Origin: Mesorhizobium sp. SARCC-RB16n
GTDB taxonomy: Bacteria; Pseudomonadota; Alphaproteobacteria; Rhizobiales; Rhizobiaceae
DNA length: 64,000 nt
Assembly: GCF_008520305.1 (NCBI RefSeq)
Contig: NZ_ML703262.1
Coordinates: 36,657-100,656, forward strand
Reading direction: 5' to 3'
Below are positions 17,518 through 24,956 of this stretch, piece after piece; position 1 is the stretch's first letter, and every line of letters begins with the position of its first letter. The position numbers and the translations under genes are program-made. The notes under the pieces are model-generated. The model did no database searches. It was not told the origin of the DNA and saw only the letters and a list, made by a program, of their open reading frames with translations.

Positions 17518-18156
17518 CTACCAACGCACGAAAAACCGCCCGCCGAGCGCACCGAGCAAGGCAAGAGCGGCGATGGCGATCGTGTACCAGGTTGCAACGA
17601 AAAGCGGCGAGTCGTCGAAGCAGTGCGCGGCATAAAAGGTCGCCGCCAGCCCGCCAGCAAGCAGCCCGGCGACCGCGCCGGCAAGAACCGGCCGTGTCGG
17701 CGCGCCATAGCGTAGCATCCACAGGAAGATGGCCAGCGGGCCGATGCCGATCAGCGGGATGAAGCTCATGCAGATCATCATGTTCGAGCCGATCATGCGC
17801 GTGCTCCACAGCGCCTGCGGCACCATGAAGAGTTCCAGCACCACGGCAACCGCGACCAGCAGCGGCGCGATGATCATCGCCACCATTGCCCGGCCTGTCG
17901 TCGCACCCGGCGTCGACAGGGCTCTGATCAGGGCAAAGGCGCTGATGGCGAGCACGATGGTGAAAACGAACTTGGACAGGAAGCGTATCGTGTGTGCGGC
18001 CGCCATGAAGTCGGGGCGTGGCCCGATAGTCATCATGAAAACAACCGCCGCGACGACGACGGCTACACCGGCCGCCAGCCACCAGGCGGAGCGCAATGGC
18101 ATCGCCTTGCTGCGGGCATCGGCGTCGAGCGCCTTGATGAGATCGTCGGTCTTCAT
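17518..18156 (-). CDS. NrsF-family (DUF1109) anti-sigma factor
   Basis: A 212-residue protein with a short cytoplasmic N-terminus (MKTDDLIKALDADARS) and six membrane helices. This matches NrsF/DUF1109 anti-sigma factors that hold an ECF sigma factor at the membrane, as for Caulobacter SigF. LSKFVFTIVLAISAFALIRAL and ELFMVPQALWSTRMIGSNMMICM are typical. It follows the sigma gene with one base between stop and start, so the two are translated as a pair. The family's link to metal or oxidative stress sensing is known from homologues; the signal here is inferred. Confidence 0.88.
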   Translation of the reverse strand: MKTDDLIKALDADARSKAMPLRSAWWLAAGVAVVVAAVVFMMTIGPRPDFMAAAHTIRFLSKFVFTIVLAISAFALIRALSTPGATTGRAMVAMIIAPLLVAVAVVLELFMVPQALWSTRMIGSNMMICMSFIPLIGIGPLAIFLWMLRYGAPTRPVLAGAVAGLLAGGLAATFYAAHCFDDSPLFVATWYTIAIAALALLGALGGRFFVRW

Positions 18157-18157
18157 G

Positions 18158-18709
18158 TCATTCCCGTCCGAACCGCCCTTGTCCGAATCGCTTGGCTATA
18201 GCGGTAAGCCCCCGGTGCAGCGACACACGCACCGCCGTCTCGCTGATGCCGAACTTCGCCGCCGTCTCGCCGATCGAGCGTCCTTCCACGGACACGGCCG
18301 AAACCACGGAACGCTGCGCCGGCGGCAGTCCGTCGAGCGCCCGGTTGATGTCGCGTTCGCTGACCGTGTCGGTCTCCGGCTCGGCAAAAGTCTCGGCGAT
18401 GTCGTCGACATCGATCTCGATGCGCCGCCCACGCCGCCGGAACGCGTCGATCAACTTGAAACGGGCAATCGCGTAGACCCAGGGCAACACCGGCGCGTCC
18501 TGACGCCAAGTGTGTCGTTTCACATGAATGGCCAGCAAGGTTTCCTGCACGACATCCTCGGGATCGACCCCGCCGTGCACGATCTTGCGCCTGACAAAGC
18601 CGCGGATCAGCGCGGCAATCCGGTGAAGAAAGTCGGCATAGGCCTTTTCATCTCCCGCGATCGCGGCCCGCATCAGCCGGGAAAGCTCGGCCTCGTCCTT
18701 GCCGCTCAC
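18158..18709 (-). CDS. ECF RNA polymerase sigma factor (SigF-like)
   Basis: A 183-residue group 4 sigma factor. Region 2 includes GGVDPEDVVQETLLAIHVKR and WVYAIARFKLIDAFRRRGRR for -10 recognition. Region 4 has LPPAQRSVVSAVSVEGRSIGETAAKFGISETAVRVSLHRGLTAI for -35 binding. The GTG start at 18709 follows GGGGAG about nine bases upstream. It pairs with the NrsF-type anti-sigma factor next door. Its first 16 codons are part of a 149-bp block duplicated at 21934-22082, beyond an inserted gene cassette. Confidence 0.92.
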   Translation of the reverse strand: MSGKDEAELSRLMRAAIAGDEKAYADFLHRIAALIRGFVRRKIVHGGVDPEDVVQETLLAIHVKRHTWRQDAPVLPWVYAIARFKLIDAFRRRGRRIEIDVDDIAETFAEPETDTVSERDINRALDGLPPAQRSVVSAVSVEGRSIGETAAKFGISETAVRVSLHRGLTAIAKRFGQGRFGRE

Positions 18710-18810
18710 AAGAGTTCACTCCCCGATCTTCGCGCCTCGGCACTGATTTGTTACGTGGCCGGCGAAATAATGTCCAAGGCAAAGTACCGGCAAATCACGA
18801 AAGTTTGCGG
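18662..18810 (+). repeat. 149-bp direct repeat, left copy (sigma gene 5' end and promoter)
   Basis: This block matches 21934-22082 base for base with no indels and only six mismatches by eye. It contains the first 16 codons of the ECF sigma gene, its ribosome-binding region, its promoter, and about 55 bp further upstream. It forms the left edge of the ATP-grasp/GNAT/P450 cassette. The right copy is followed by what is presumably the original upstream flank of the sigma gene. Confidence 0.92.
18729..18754 (-). promoter_or_regulatory. Likely autoregulated ECF promoter of the sigma/NrsF operon
   Basis: On the minus strand GTAACA (18749-18754) and CGAA (18729-18732) are separated by exactly 16 bp, and the CGAA lies about 20 bp before the GTG start. 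GTAAC-N16-CGAA resembles the promoter recognised by Caulobacter-type SigF sigma factors. In the right-hand copy of the repeat the -35 reads TTAACA, a change at a key position. Confidence 0.55.
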
Positions 18811-18831
18811 CGGTTGCCTGCCGCCAGCGCT

Positions 18832-19878
18832 TTAGCTCCTGCGTTTTCCCACATCGGTCGATGCCTTTGCGGCCAGCACGACATCCTTGAAAAAGCTCAA
18901 GCCCTTGCGAACCGTCAGCTTCACGCGTCTTCGGCGATATTTGATTCGCAGGCGGCCCAGAATATCCAGATGTGCCCTGTCGATGTCCGGATCAGAAACG
19001 GGATCATGCGCATATGGTAGCCGCGCCAAGGCATCTGCATGCATGTTGGCGTAGGGCACCGAATCGTAAGTGTCGAAAACTGTGGGCGGATAATTCAACA
19101 CGGTAGGGTTGGTGTTGATCTCGAACACCTGGATGCGACCGTCGACAACGGTGTAATCAATTCGGCCGTATGAAATCCTGGCCTTCTCGAAAATCGGCAC
19201 CAGCTCGGCCGCGTGCGGGTTGTCGCGAACGTAGGCTGCGTGCTCGGACAGATGCTCTCCCGTCATCGCCCTGCCTGGATCCTTTATGAACCAATCGTGA
19301 CTGGCAAAACAGTGCTGTGCATAGCCGTGGTCACCTATGCGATATGCCGCGTATTTGCGGTAACAACCGTCGCGATACGGCTTTGATCCAAATTCCACCA
19401 CCATGGGACGGACAAAGCTCAAGGCGCTTAAATTGGAAAGTTCGTTGCGGAGTTCGGCAGGCGAGCGCAACAGCCGCGGAGTCTTGTAGGTAGCGCCAGC
19501 CTCATCGCGCAGGAAGACAGGAAAACGTATCTCCCCCGGTAGGCCCTCGGGTCGGTACACGTTGAAATCATTGGTGCCGTCGGCGTACAGCGTACGCAGC
19601 AGATCGAACCGCTGCAGTGTCTCTCCCGGGTGATTGAGTTGGAGCAGACCGGGTTGCCGCAATTTCATTTGCTCGCTGAGACCGGCGCTCGATTCTATCT
19701 CGAATTTACTCAGGCGATCCAAATCGGTCCAGATGGCTGTGCCGTTCGGTATTGCGAGCAGATGGACCCTATTTTCATAGGGGACAAAGCGGACAAAGTC
19801 CTGCAGGTCAGCCCGGAAATAGAGGAGCAGGCTTGCCAGGGTATTGGCATGTGAACGATGGCAAATGTAAAAAATCAC
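18832..19878 (-). CDS. ATP-grasp-fold protein of unknown specificity
   Basis: A 348-residue soluble protein. Its C-terminal half has ISYGRIDYTVVDGRIQVFEINTNPT, the ATP-grasp pattern in which an acidic residue and the ExN pair bind Mg-ATP. Upstream, YRKYAAYRIGDHGYAQHCFASHDWF looks like the nucleotide-binding strand pair. ATP-grasp enzymes join a carboxylate to an amine, thiol or similar group. The far C-terminus (residues about 310-348) is basic. GTG 19878 has AGGGGG upstream. It is divergent from the GNAT-P450 operon and shares a 78-bp intergenic region. No closer family can be named by eye. Confidence 0.75.
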   Translation of the reverse strand: MIFYICHRSHANTLASLLLYFRADLQDFVRFVPYENRVHLLAIPNGTAIWTDLDRLSKFEIESSAGLSEQMKLRQPGLLQLNHPGETLQRFDLLRTLYADGTNDFNVYRPEGLPGEIRFPVFLRDEAGATYKTPRLLRSPAELRNELSNLSALSFVRPMVVEFGSKPYRDGCYRKYAAYRIGDHGYAQHCFASHDWFIKDPGRAMTGEHLSEHAAYVRDNPHAAELVPIFEKARISYGRIDYTVVDGRIQVFEINTNPTVLNYPPTVFDTYDSVPYANMHADALARLPYAHDPVSDPDIDRAHLDILGRLRIKYRRRRVKLTVRKGLSFFKDVVLAAKASTDVGKRRS

Positions 19879-19956
19879 GAGACACGCCCCCTATGTGCTC
19901 ACTAACAGATAATGTAAAAATTCAGTTCATGGCAGACTGGTGAGCAGCACTCCACG

Positions 19957-20610
19957 ATGACAACGGTCGCATTTCGTCAACCCGTCGAACACAACATTCC
20001 AGACATGGTTGCGATGGAGACCGCAACTTGGGGGAGCCTTGGCGCCAGCGAAGAAACGATCCGGCGTCGGCTTTCAGTTGGACATACAATGATCCTGGCC
20101 ATGGTTGGGAACCTTGTTGCCGGTGCTATCTGCTTCGTGGAGACCAGCCAGGATCCTCACGATACGGAGAAGTTCCCGAAGACCTTCTCGGCCTATTCTT
20201 CGCTTGCCCGCACCGGACCGGCGCGGTCGCTCTACGTTTACAACCTCGGTTTGCGGCCCGATTTTCGCGGCACCGACATGGCACGCCGTCTCTTGTCGCA
20301 ACTGATAGGCTACGGCCATCGGGTTGGCGCCCGCTGGCTGGTCGGCGATGGACGCTGCCCGTCCTACGCCGGATCCCAAGACGATTTTCCCAACAAGGTT
20401 CGGCCGGATCTGGCGTTTCGCCAGACCATCGACGACTGGCATCGGACCGGCGTGATGCCTTCGGTCACGTCGATAACAAGGGATCCGCTATTGCGATTCT
20501 ACAGGCGTGTTCTGCAATGCGAATTCCTGCATCTGGCGCCCAGTTTTCTACCGCAGGACATAAGTTCCGGCGGGTTTCGCGTCATCTTTGCCGTTGATCT
20601 CGCCCGATGA
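19957..20610 (+). CDS. GNAT-family N-acyltransferase
   Basis: A 217-residue protein with the GNAT core. A beta-strand, LYVYNLGLRPDFRGTDMARRLLSQLI, gives the acyl-CoA pyrophosphate-binding signature (RPDFRGTDMA), preceded by TMILAMVGNLVAGAICFVE. The region DGRCPSYAGSQDDFPNKV and the C-terminus are not typical of the well-known ribosomal or drug acetyltransferases, so the acceptor is unknown. Its stop overlaps the P450 start (ATGA), which implies translational coupling. Transferring an acyl group to a product of the divergent ATP-grasp enzyme is a reasonable inference. Confidence 0.8.
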   Translation: MTTVAFRQPVEHNIPDMVAMETATWGSLGASEETIRRRLSVGHTMILAMVGNLVAGAICFVETSQDPHDTEKFPKTFSAYSSLARTGPARSLYVYNLGLRPDFRGTDMARRLLSQLIGYGHRVGARWLVGDGRCPSYAGSQDDFPNKVRPDLAFRQTIDDWHRTGVMPSVTSITRDPLLRFYRRVLQCEFLHLAPSFLPQDISSGGFRVIFAVDLAR

Positions 20611-21833
20611 CGGTCCAGACCGATCTTTTCGACCCTTTCGCCCTTGGCAGCGATCCCTTTCCGGAATTCGCTCACCGTCGGAAAGAGGGAGGGGGCAGTT
20701 GGGGCAAGCCTCCTTATCCGGAGGTCGGCGTCGCCTTCTACGTGTTCAGCCACGCACTCGTATCGGAAGCCTTGAAGCACCCGTTGTTGTTGCAGGCACC
20801 GCCCGGCACCTACCAAGAAGTCAGGCAGAAGATCAGCGCCAGTCCGGCATTGGATCTGTTGACCCATTCCATGCTTCTGTCCGACCCGCCGCAACACATG
20901 CGCCTGCGCCGCCCACTTGCTGGTTCCCTGACGTTTTCAGCGGGCAGAGGACTGTTCGACGGACTTATGGCAAAAGCAACGGAACTGACGTTGGCGGCTT
21001 CACGAAAGCCAAGGTTCGACGCTATTCGTGACATAGGTCTGCCGCTGTCGTTTTCAGGCCTTGAGCAACTCCTTGGCATGGATATCGATGATCCCTGGCG
21101 GATCGGAAGCGACGCCCAGCGTATGGCGAAGGCCTTGGAGATACGGGCTGGTGGTATCGACAACGATGCCAATGAGGCCTGCCGCCGGCTGGAGGCATGG
21201 GTATCGCAAGCGATAGAACAGGGTTGCGTCCGCCCAAACGGCATTTCGGCTCAGATGCTCGCCGAGGTCGAGGCCGGTCGCTGGCAGAGAGACGACGCCA
21301 TAGCAAACATCGTTTTTCTGCTCTTTGCCGGGCAGGCGACGGTGGTCGACACGTTTGGCAACGCGCTGGTAGCGCTTGCAAGCTCGCCGGAGCAGCTGTC
21401 GTTGCTCGAAGACGGGAATGTCGACTGGTCATCTGCAACAGAAGAACTGCTCCGTTTTTGTGCGCCGGTGCACTATGCCGGAGCCCGTATTGCCTCGGGA
21501 GATCTGCGGATCGGCGGCGCGACCATACGAGCCGGACAGGCAGTCGTGCCTGTTTTGGCGAGCGCCAACCGCGATGTTTCGGTCTTTCCGGGTGGCGACC
21601 GCCTGGATCTGCGCTCCGGTGTTTCGTCGGCTCTTGCTTTCGGCACCGGGCTTCATGCCTGTCTTGGTCAGCATGTTGCACGGGTAGAACTGGCAGTGCT
21701 GCTGGAAGCCCTTTTTACGCAGGCAAAAGGCTGGCGCCTGGATATCCCCAAGGTCGCCAGGCGGCACTCGGTGCTCTTTTACGGTTTGGAAACAGCACCA
21801 ATGATCCTGTCCGTGGACCGGCCATCAGCTTGA
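20607..21833 (+). CDS. Cytochrome P450 with an altered I-helix
   Basis: A 408-residue bacterial class I type P450. The heme ligand is C352 in FGTGLHACLGQ, the K-helix ExxR is E280-R283, and HMRLRR (97-102) is the heme-propionate region. The I-helix reads LLFAGQATVVDT: the conserved acidic residue of AGxE/DT is Ala244, although Thr245 is kept. That may change oxygen activation or indicate peroxide-type or other unusual chemistry. There is no fused reductase or adjacent ferredoxin, so electrons must come from elsewhere. It is translationally coupled to the GNAT gene. Confidence 0.92.
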   Translation: MTVQTDLFDPFALGSDPFPEFAHRRKEGGGSWGKPPYPEVGVAFYVFSHALVSEALKHPLLLQAPPGTYQEVRQKISASPALDLLTHSMLLSDPPQHMRLRRPLAGSLTFSAGRGLFDGLMAKATELTLAASRKPRFDAIRDIGLPLSFSGLEQLLGMDIDDPWRIGSDAQRMAKALEIRAGGIDNDANEACRRLEAWVSQAIEQGCVRPNGISAQMLAEVEAGRWQRDDAIANIVFLLFAGQATVVDTFGNALVALASSPEQLSLLEDGNVDWSSATEELLRFCAPVHYAGARIASGDLRIGGATIRAGQAVVPVLASANRDVSVFPGGDRLDLRSGVSSALAFGTGLHACLGQHVARVELAVLLEALFTQAKGWRLDIPKVARRHSVLFYGLETAPMILSVDRPSA

Positions 21834-21933
21834 GCGGCGCCCGTTCGTGCGCTTGTATCACGAGGAATTGTTGGCCCGCCGCAAGAGTTCATGCCTTAGC
21901 GACTGATTGAAGCAGGTTATAAATGTCGACTGA

Positions 21934-22082
21934 CGCGGCCCGCATCAGCCGGGAAAGTTCGGCCTCGTCCTTGCCGCTCACAAGAGTTCACTCCCCGATC
22001 TTCGCGCCTCGGCACTGATTTGTTAAGTGGCCGGCGAAATAATGTCCAAGCCAATCTACGGGCAAATCACGAAAGTTTGCGG
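21934..22082 (+). repeat. 149-bp direct repeat, right copy (orphan sigma promoter)
   Basis: The second copy of the block at 18662-18810. It carries only the first 16 codons of the ECF sigma gene, so it is a non-coding remnant. Its -35 hexamer is changed from GTAACA to TTAACA, and four other mismatches cluster near 22051-22060. The interval 21834-22210 around it has no convincing gene: 21834-21933 is the cassette's right end and 22083-22210 is probably the original sigma upstream flank. Confidence 0.92.
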
Positions 22083-22210
22083 AATGGCCCGCGAAATTCC
22101 CTGACGGGTTTTCTGGTTCCGAGCCCGGACATGAGGAACAGCGCGGACCAAGCATTCATTGACGTAAGGTAAGCCCTTCTGTAGCGTCAAATGATCGGAG
22201 GGACGCCGAA

Positions 22211-22348
22211 ATGGATTTCGTTGAACGCATTTTTGGATTTTCTCCCGACAATGGCTCGGGAACTTTCGAGGGCAGCCTTGTCAGTGCAGCCATAGTCCTT
22301 GTCGCTTTCGTCTACTTCTACAGAAGACAGAGATCACTGAAGAAATAG
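22211..22348 (+). CDS. 45-residue membrane microprotein
   Basis: A short open frame with GGAGGG (22197-22202) eight bases before its ATG. The product begins MDFVERIFGFSPDNGSG, has one hydrophobic helix (LVSAAIVLVAFVYFYR), and ends in a basic tail RRQRSLKK, so an N-out/C-in single-pass topology is likely. Small proteins with this type of start appear to be common in rhizobial genomes (recollection, not checked). No function is known. It is followed on the same strand by two unknown envelope-type genes. Confidence 0.72.
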   Translation: MDFVERIFGFSPDNGSGTFEGSLVSAAIVLVAFVYFYRRQRSLKK

Positions 22349-22423
22349 CCTCTGGAAAATCGGCGGGGACACGTCCGCCAGGAAAACATTACCGTTGCGT
22401 CCTCTCAGCGTGGGAAACACGAC

Positions 22424-23473
22424 ATGGCAGGATCTCTGGTCAACCACGTCAGAACCGCGGCCCTGCTGTTGTTCGCCTCCGAATTCTGGAAGCGTCTTGC
22501 CGCCGGGCTGAAGGTACTATTTGCAACGATTTGCATGCTGCTGTGCCGGCTGGCCAAGCGCCGGCGGCTGCCAAGCCCGGCGCAGAACGATTGCTGTATT
22601 CAACTGCCGCCCGACATCTACAAGCGCGCCGATCCTCTTCTCTACGCCCAGTACTATCTGATGGCGCAGGGACTCGCGGTCACCTGGGACAATCCCGACA
22701 TCGACATTTTCGACGGCGCCGCACCAGTCACCGGTGCGCTCCAGCCAGCACATACCTATCGCGTGCGTGTGCGCGTCTGGAACGGGTCCTATGATGCCCC
22801 GGCCGTCGGCGTCGGGGTGGCGCTGTCCTACCTGTCCTTCGGCGCACAGACCGTTTCCCGTCCGATCGCCAACACCGCCGTCAATCTCGGGGCCAAGGGT
22901 ACGATCGATTGCCCTGCCTATGCCGAGTTCAGTTGGACCACGCCCGCCACCGGCGGCCACTACTGCCTCCAGGCACAGCTTTCCTGGGGCGATGACGCCA
23001 ACCCCAGCAACAACCTTGGCCAGAAGAACGTCAACATTGCCGAGATGCGCTCACCGGCAAGGTTCGTCTTCAGCGTCCGCAACGAGGCCTCGGTCGTCCG
23101 GCGTTTCCAGATCGAGGCGGACTGCTACGGCCTGCCGAAGCTGCGGCCATGTGCCCCGCTACGCGGCCAAGGTCGAGACGAGCGCACGGACAACCCGCAG
23201 CCGCGGCTGGCCGAGAGCAAGGCGCGCTGGGCCAGGGCCCTCGAGGAACAGGCCTATGGCCGGTTTCCCGTCCCGGACGATTGGTCGGTCAGGATCGTTC
23301 CAAGAACGCTTTCACTCCAGCCACGCCAGATCACCGAGATCACCGTCGAGATCGAACCGAGGGACGCCGCCTTCCGCGGCTCGAAGACCTTCAACGTCCA
23401 TGTCTTCACGATCGGCGAAAGCGGATCACGCACCATGACCGGCGGTGTGACGCTCACCGCCACGAAAGGCTGA
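22424..23473 (+). CDS. Unknown membrane-anchored protein with CARDB-like beta domain
   Basis: A 349-residue protein. A hydrophobic stretch at about residues 28-42 (LKVLFATICMLLCRL), followed by KRRR, suggests a membrane anchor. Residues about 75-205 read like a CARDB/Ig-like beta-sandwich (HTYRVRVRVWNGSYDAPAVG, then SWGDDANPSNNLGQKNVNI). The C-terminal part (DDWSVRIVPRTLSLQPRQITEITVEI) looks like a second beta domain. No catalytic motif is visible. It is 10 nt upstream of the glycine-zipper gene, so the two probably form one unit. No specific function can be assigned. Confidence 0.68.
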   Translation: MAGSLVNHVRTAALLLFASEFWKRLAAGLKVLFATICMLLCRLAKRRRLPSPAQNDCCIQLPPDIYKRADPLLYAQYYLMAQGLAVTWDNPDIDIFDGAAPVTGALQPAHTYRVRVRVWNGSYDAPAVGVGVALSYLSFGAQTVSRPIANTAVNLGAKGTIDCPAYAEFSWTTPATGGHYCLQAQLSWGDDANPSNNLGQKNVNIAEMRSPARFVFSVRNEASVVRRFQIEADCYGLPKLRPCAPLRGQGRDERTDNPQPRLAESKARWARALEEQAYGRFPVPDDWSVRIVPRTLSLQPRQITEITVEIEPRDAAFRGSKTFNVHVFTIGESGSRTMTGGVTLTATKG

Positions 23474-23483
23474 GGGCGCTCCG

Positions 23484-24836
23484 ATGGCCTACAAGCACTA
23501 TACGAGCTGCTTTCTCTATCCGGCCGGTGGCAAGCCCTACAATGAGGACGACCGGCTGGCTTTCCTCGCCGGCCAGGCGCTGCAGATCATCGTCATCACC
23601 GGGCTGGCAGCCGTTTTCGGCTTGCTGCTGGGCCCGGTCGGTGCAGCACTTGCCGCGGCAATCGCATTTCTGGCGTCCGCCACCGCGACGATCGACAAGG
23701 CCGCCGGGGAATGGCTCAACCATCGCCTGGTCTGCCTCGACAAGGACAATCCGAAATGCGCCGTCGGCATCGTCTCCTACAATCCGTTCCGCAGCGATCT
23801 CGGTGCCTTCGACAACGACCAGTATTTCGACGTCATACTGATGCCGCATCCGACGACTGAAATCCTCAACGCCGAGACCAACGAGGCGGCTTTGGCGGCC
23901 GCCAATCGCTACAATGCCGACGGCACCGTCGTCGCCGAATACGCCGCCAACATCGCGGCCCATCCGGCGAACGACATTCTCAACGACGGCTTTCAGGGCC
24001 ATGAGTTGCTGTTGCCGCGCGATGACCTGAAGACGGACCTGGGCTACGCAACCGCCGACGATCATGCCCGCTGGGGCCTGCACTGCGAGGCCGAGGGCGA
24101 CTTCTGGATCAAGATGCGGCAATGGGCGCCGGCCATCGTCATCTTGCTGACGGCGGCCCTGGTCGTCACGGCGGCCGCGGCGGCCGCCGGCGCCAGTATC
24201 GGGGCGGCTGTCGGCTGCGCCATAGGTTCGTTCTTCCTGGGCGCGCTGGGCTGCGCCATCGGCTCGTTCCTGGGAGGATTGCTCGGAGCGGCTATTGGCG
24301 GCGCCATCGGCGGAGCGGCGTCCTACTTCGGCGGAGTCAAGCCGGTACTACAAGGGTTGTTCAACTGGAACCCCGGCAATGTCGAGGACGCCAATGTCGG
24401 CGACAAGGCGCTCGGCCCCATCAGGATGGGCGATCATGTGGCAGTCCTCGGCGAACATGTCTATGACGGCTATCACAAGGGCTGGCACGAGTTTCATCCG
24501 CTGATGGCGGTGGTCAAATTCGATGCAGCCGCCGGTGTCGACGCAAAACACTATCTTCTGTGGAGTCCGGACTTTTCCGACACGGGCACGATCCCGCCCA
24601 AACCGCCGGGCGAGGCCACCGACCTCACCGCGCAGGATATGCGTGACGGGCTCGGCAGCGCCGCGTTCAGGACACGCTGCGAAAATCTGCGCAGAACCTG
24701 GTGCGCCATGCTGAACGAAGCATTCGATCCGGAGACCAAACGAACACAACAGGGGCTGGATCAGCGCTGGACCATTCATCCGATGATCGATGGTTGCATC
24801 CCGCAGGAGCAGCCACCAGCACCGCATATCGGGTGA
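23484..24836 (+). CDS. Unknown protein with long glycine-zipper membrane region
   Basis: A 450-residue protein. Hydrophobic helices occur at about residues 32-66. A long Gly/Ala zipper spans about 210-280 (repeating AIGSFFLGALGCAIGSF and LLGAAIGGAIGGAAS). Soluble regions surround these, including a Cys-containing C-terminus (TRCENLRRTWCAMLNEAFDPE). Glycine zippers pack tightly in membranes and occur in pore-forming and envelope-spanning proteins. No domain is recognised with confidence. The short spacing to the preceding CARDB-like gene suggests a two-component envelope system. Confidence 0.68.
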   Translation: MAYKHYTSCFLYPAGGKPYNEDDRLAFLAGQALQIIVITGLAAVFGLLLGPVGAALAAAIAFLASATATIDKAAGEWLNHRLVCLDKDNPKCAVGIVSYNPFRSDLGAFDNDQYFDVILMPHPTTEILNAETNEAALAAANRYNADGTVVAEYAANIAAHPANDILNDGFQGHELLLPRDDLKTDLGYATADDHARWGLHCEAEGDFWIKMRQWAPAIVILLTAALVVTAAAAAAGASIGAAVGCAIGSFFLGALGCAIGSFLGGLLGAAIGGAIGGAASYFGGVKPVLQGLFNWNPGNVEDANVGDKALGPIRMGDHVAVLGEHVYDGYHKGWHEFHPLMAVVKFDAAAGVDAKHYLLWSPDFSDTGTIPPKPPGEATDLTAQDMRDGLGSAAFRTRCENLRRTWCAMLNEAFDPETKRTQQGLDQRWTIHPMIDGCIPQEQPPAPHIG

Positions 24837-24890
24837 TGCCATCGGCAACGGACATGCGAAACCGTGATCATGCCGATTGCCTTTCAATCT

Positions 24891-24905
24891 TGACTAACCC
24901 ATTCA
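24891..24905 (+). promoter_or_regulatory. IRO-type iron-responsive operator (TGA-N9-TCA)
   Basis: TGACTAACCCATTCA matches the rhizobial IRO box TGA-N9-TCA bound by RirA. It overlaps a TTGACT -35 (24890-24895), with a weak CTACTC -10 17 bp downstream. It lies 51 bp before the start of the iron-binding protein gene, so iron repression of the importer is expected. This is pattern-based. Confidence 0.6.
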
Positions 24906-24956
24906 TGAATTGCTACTCGGACGCACCCGCAGTGCGGGCAACCCGAGGAGTACCTG

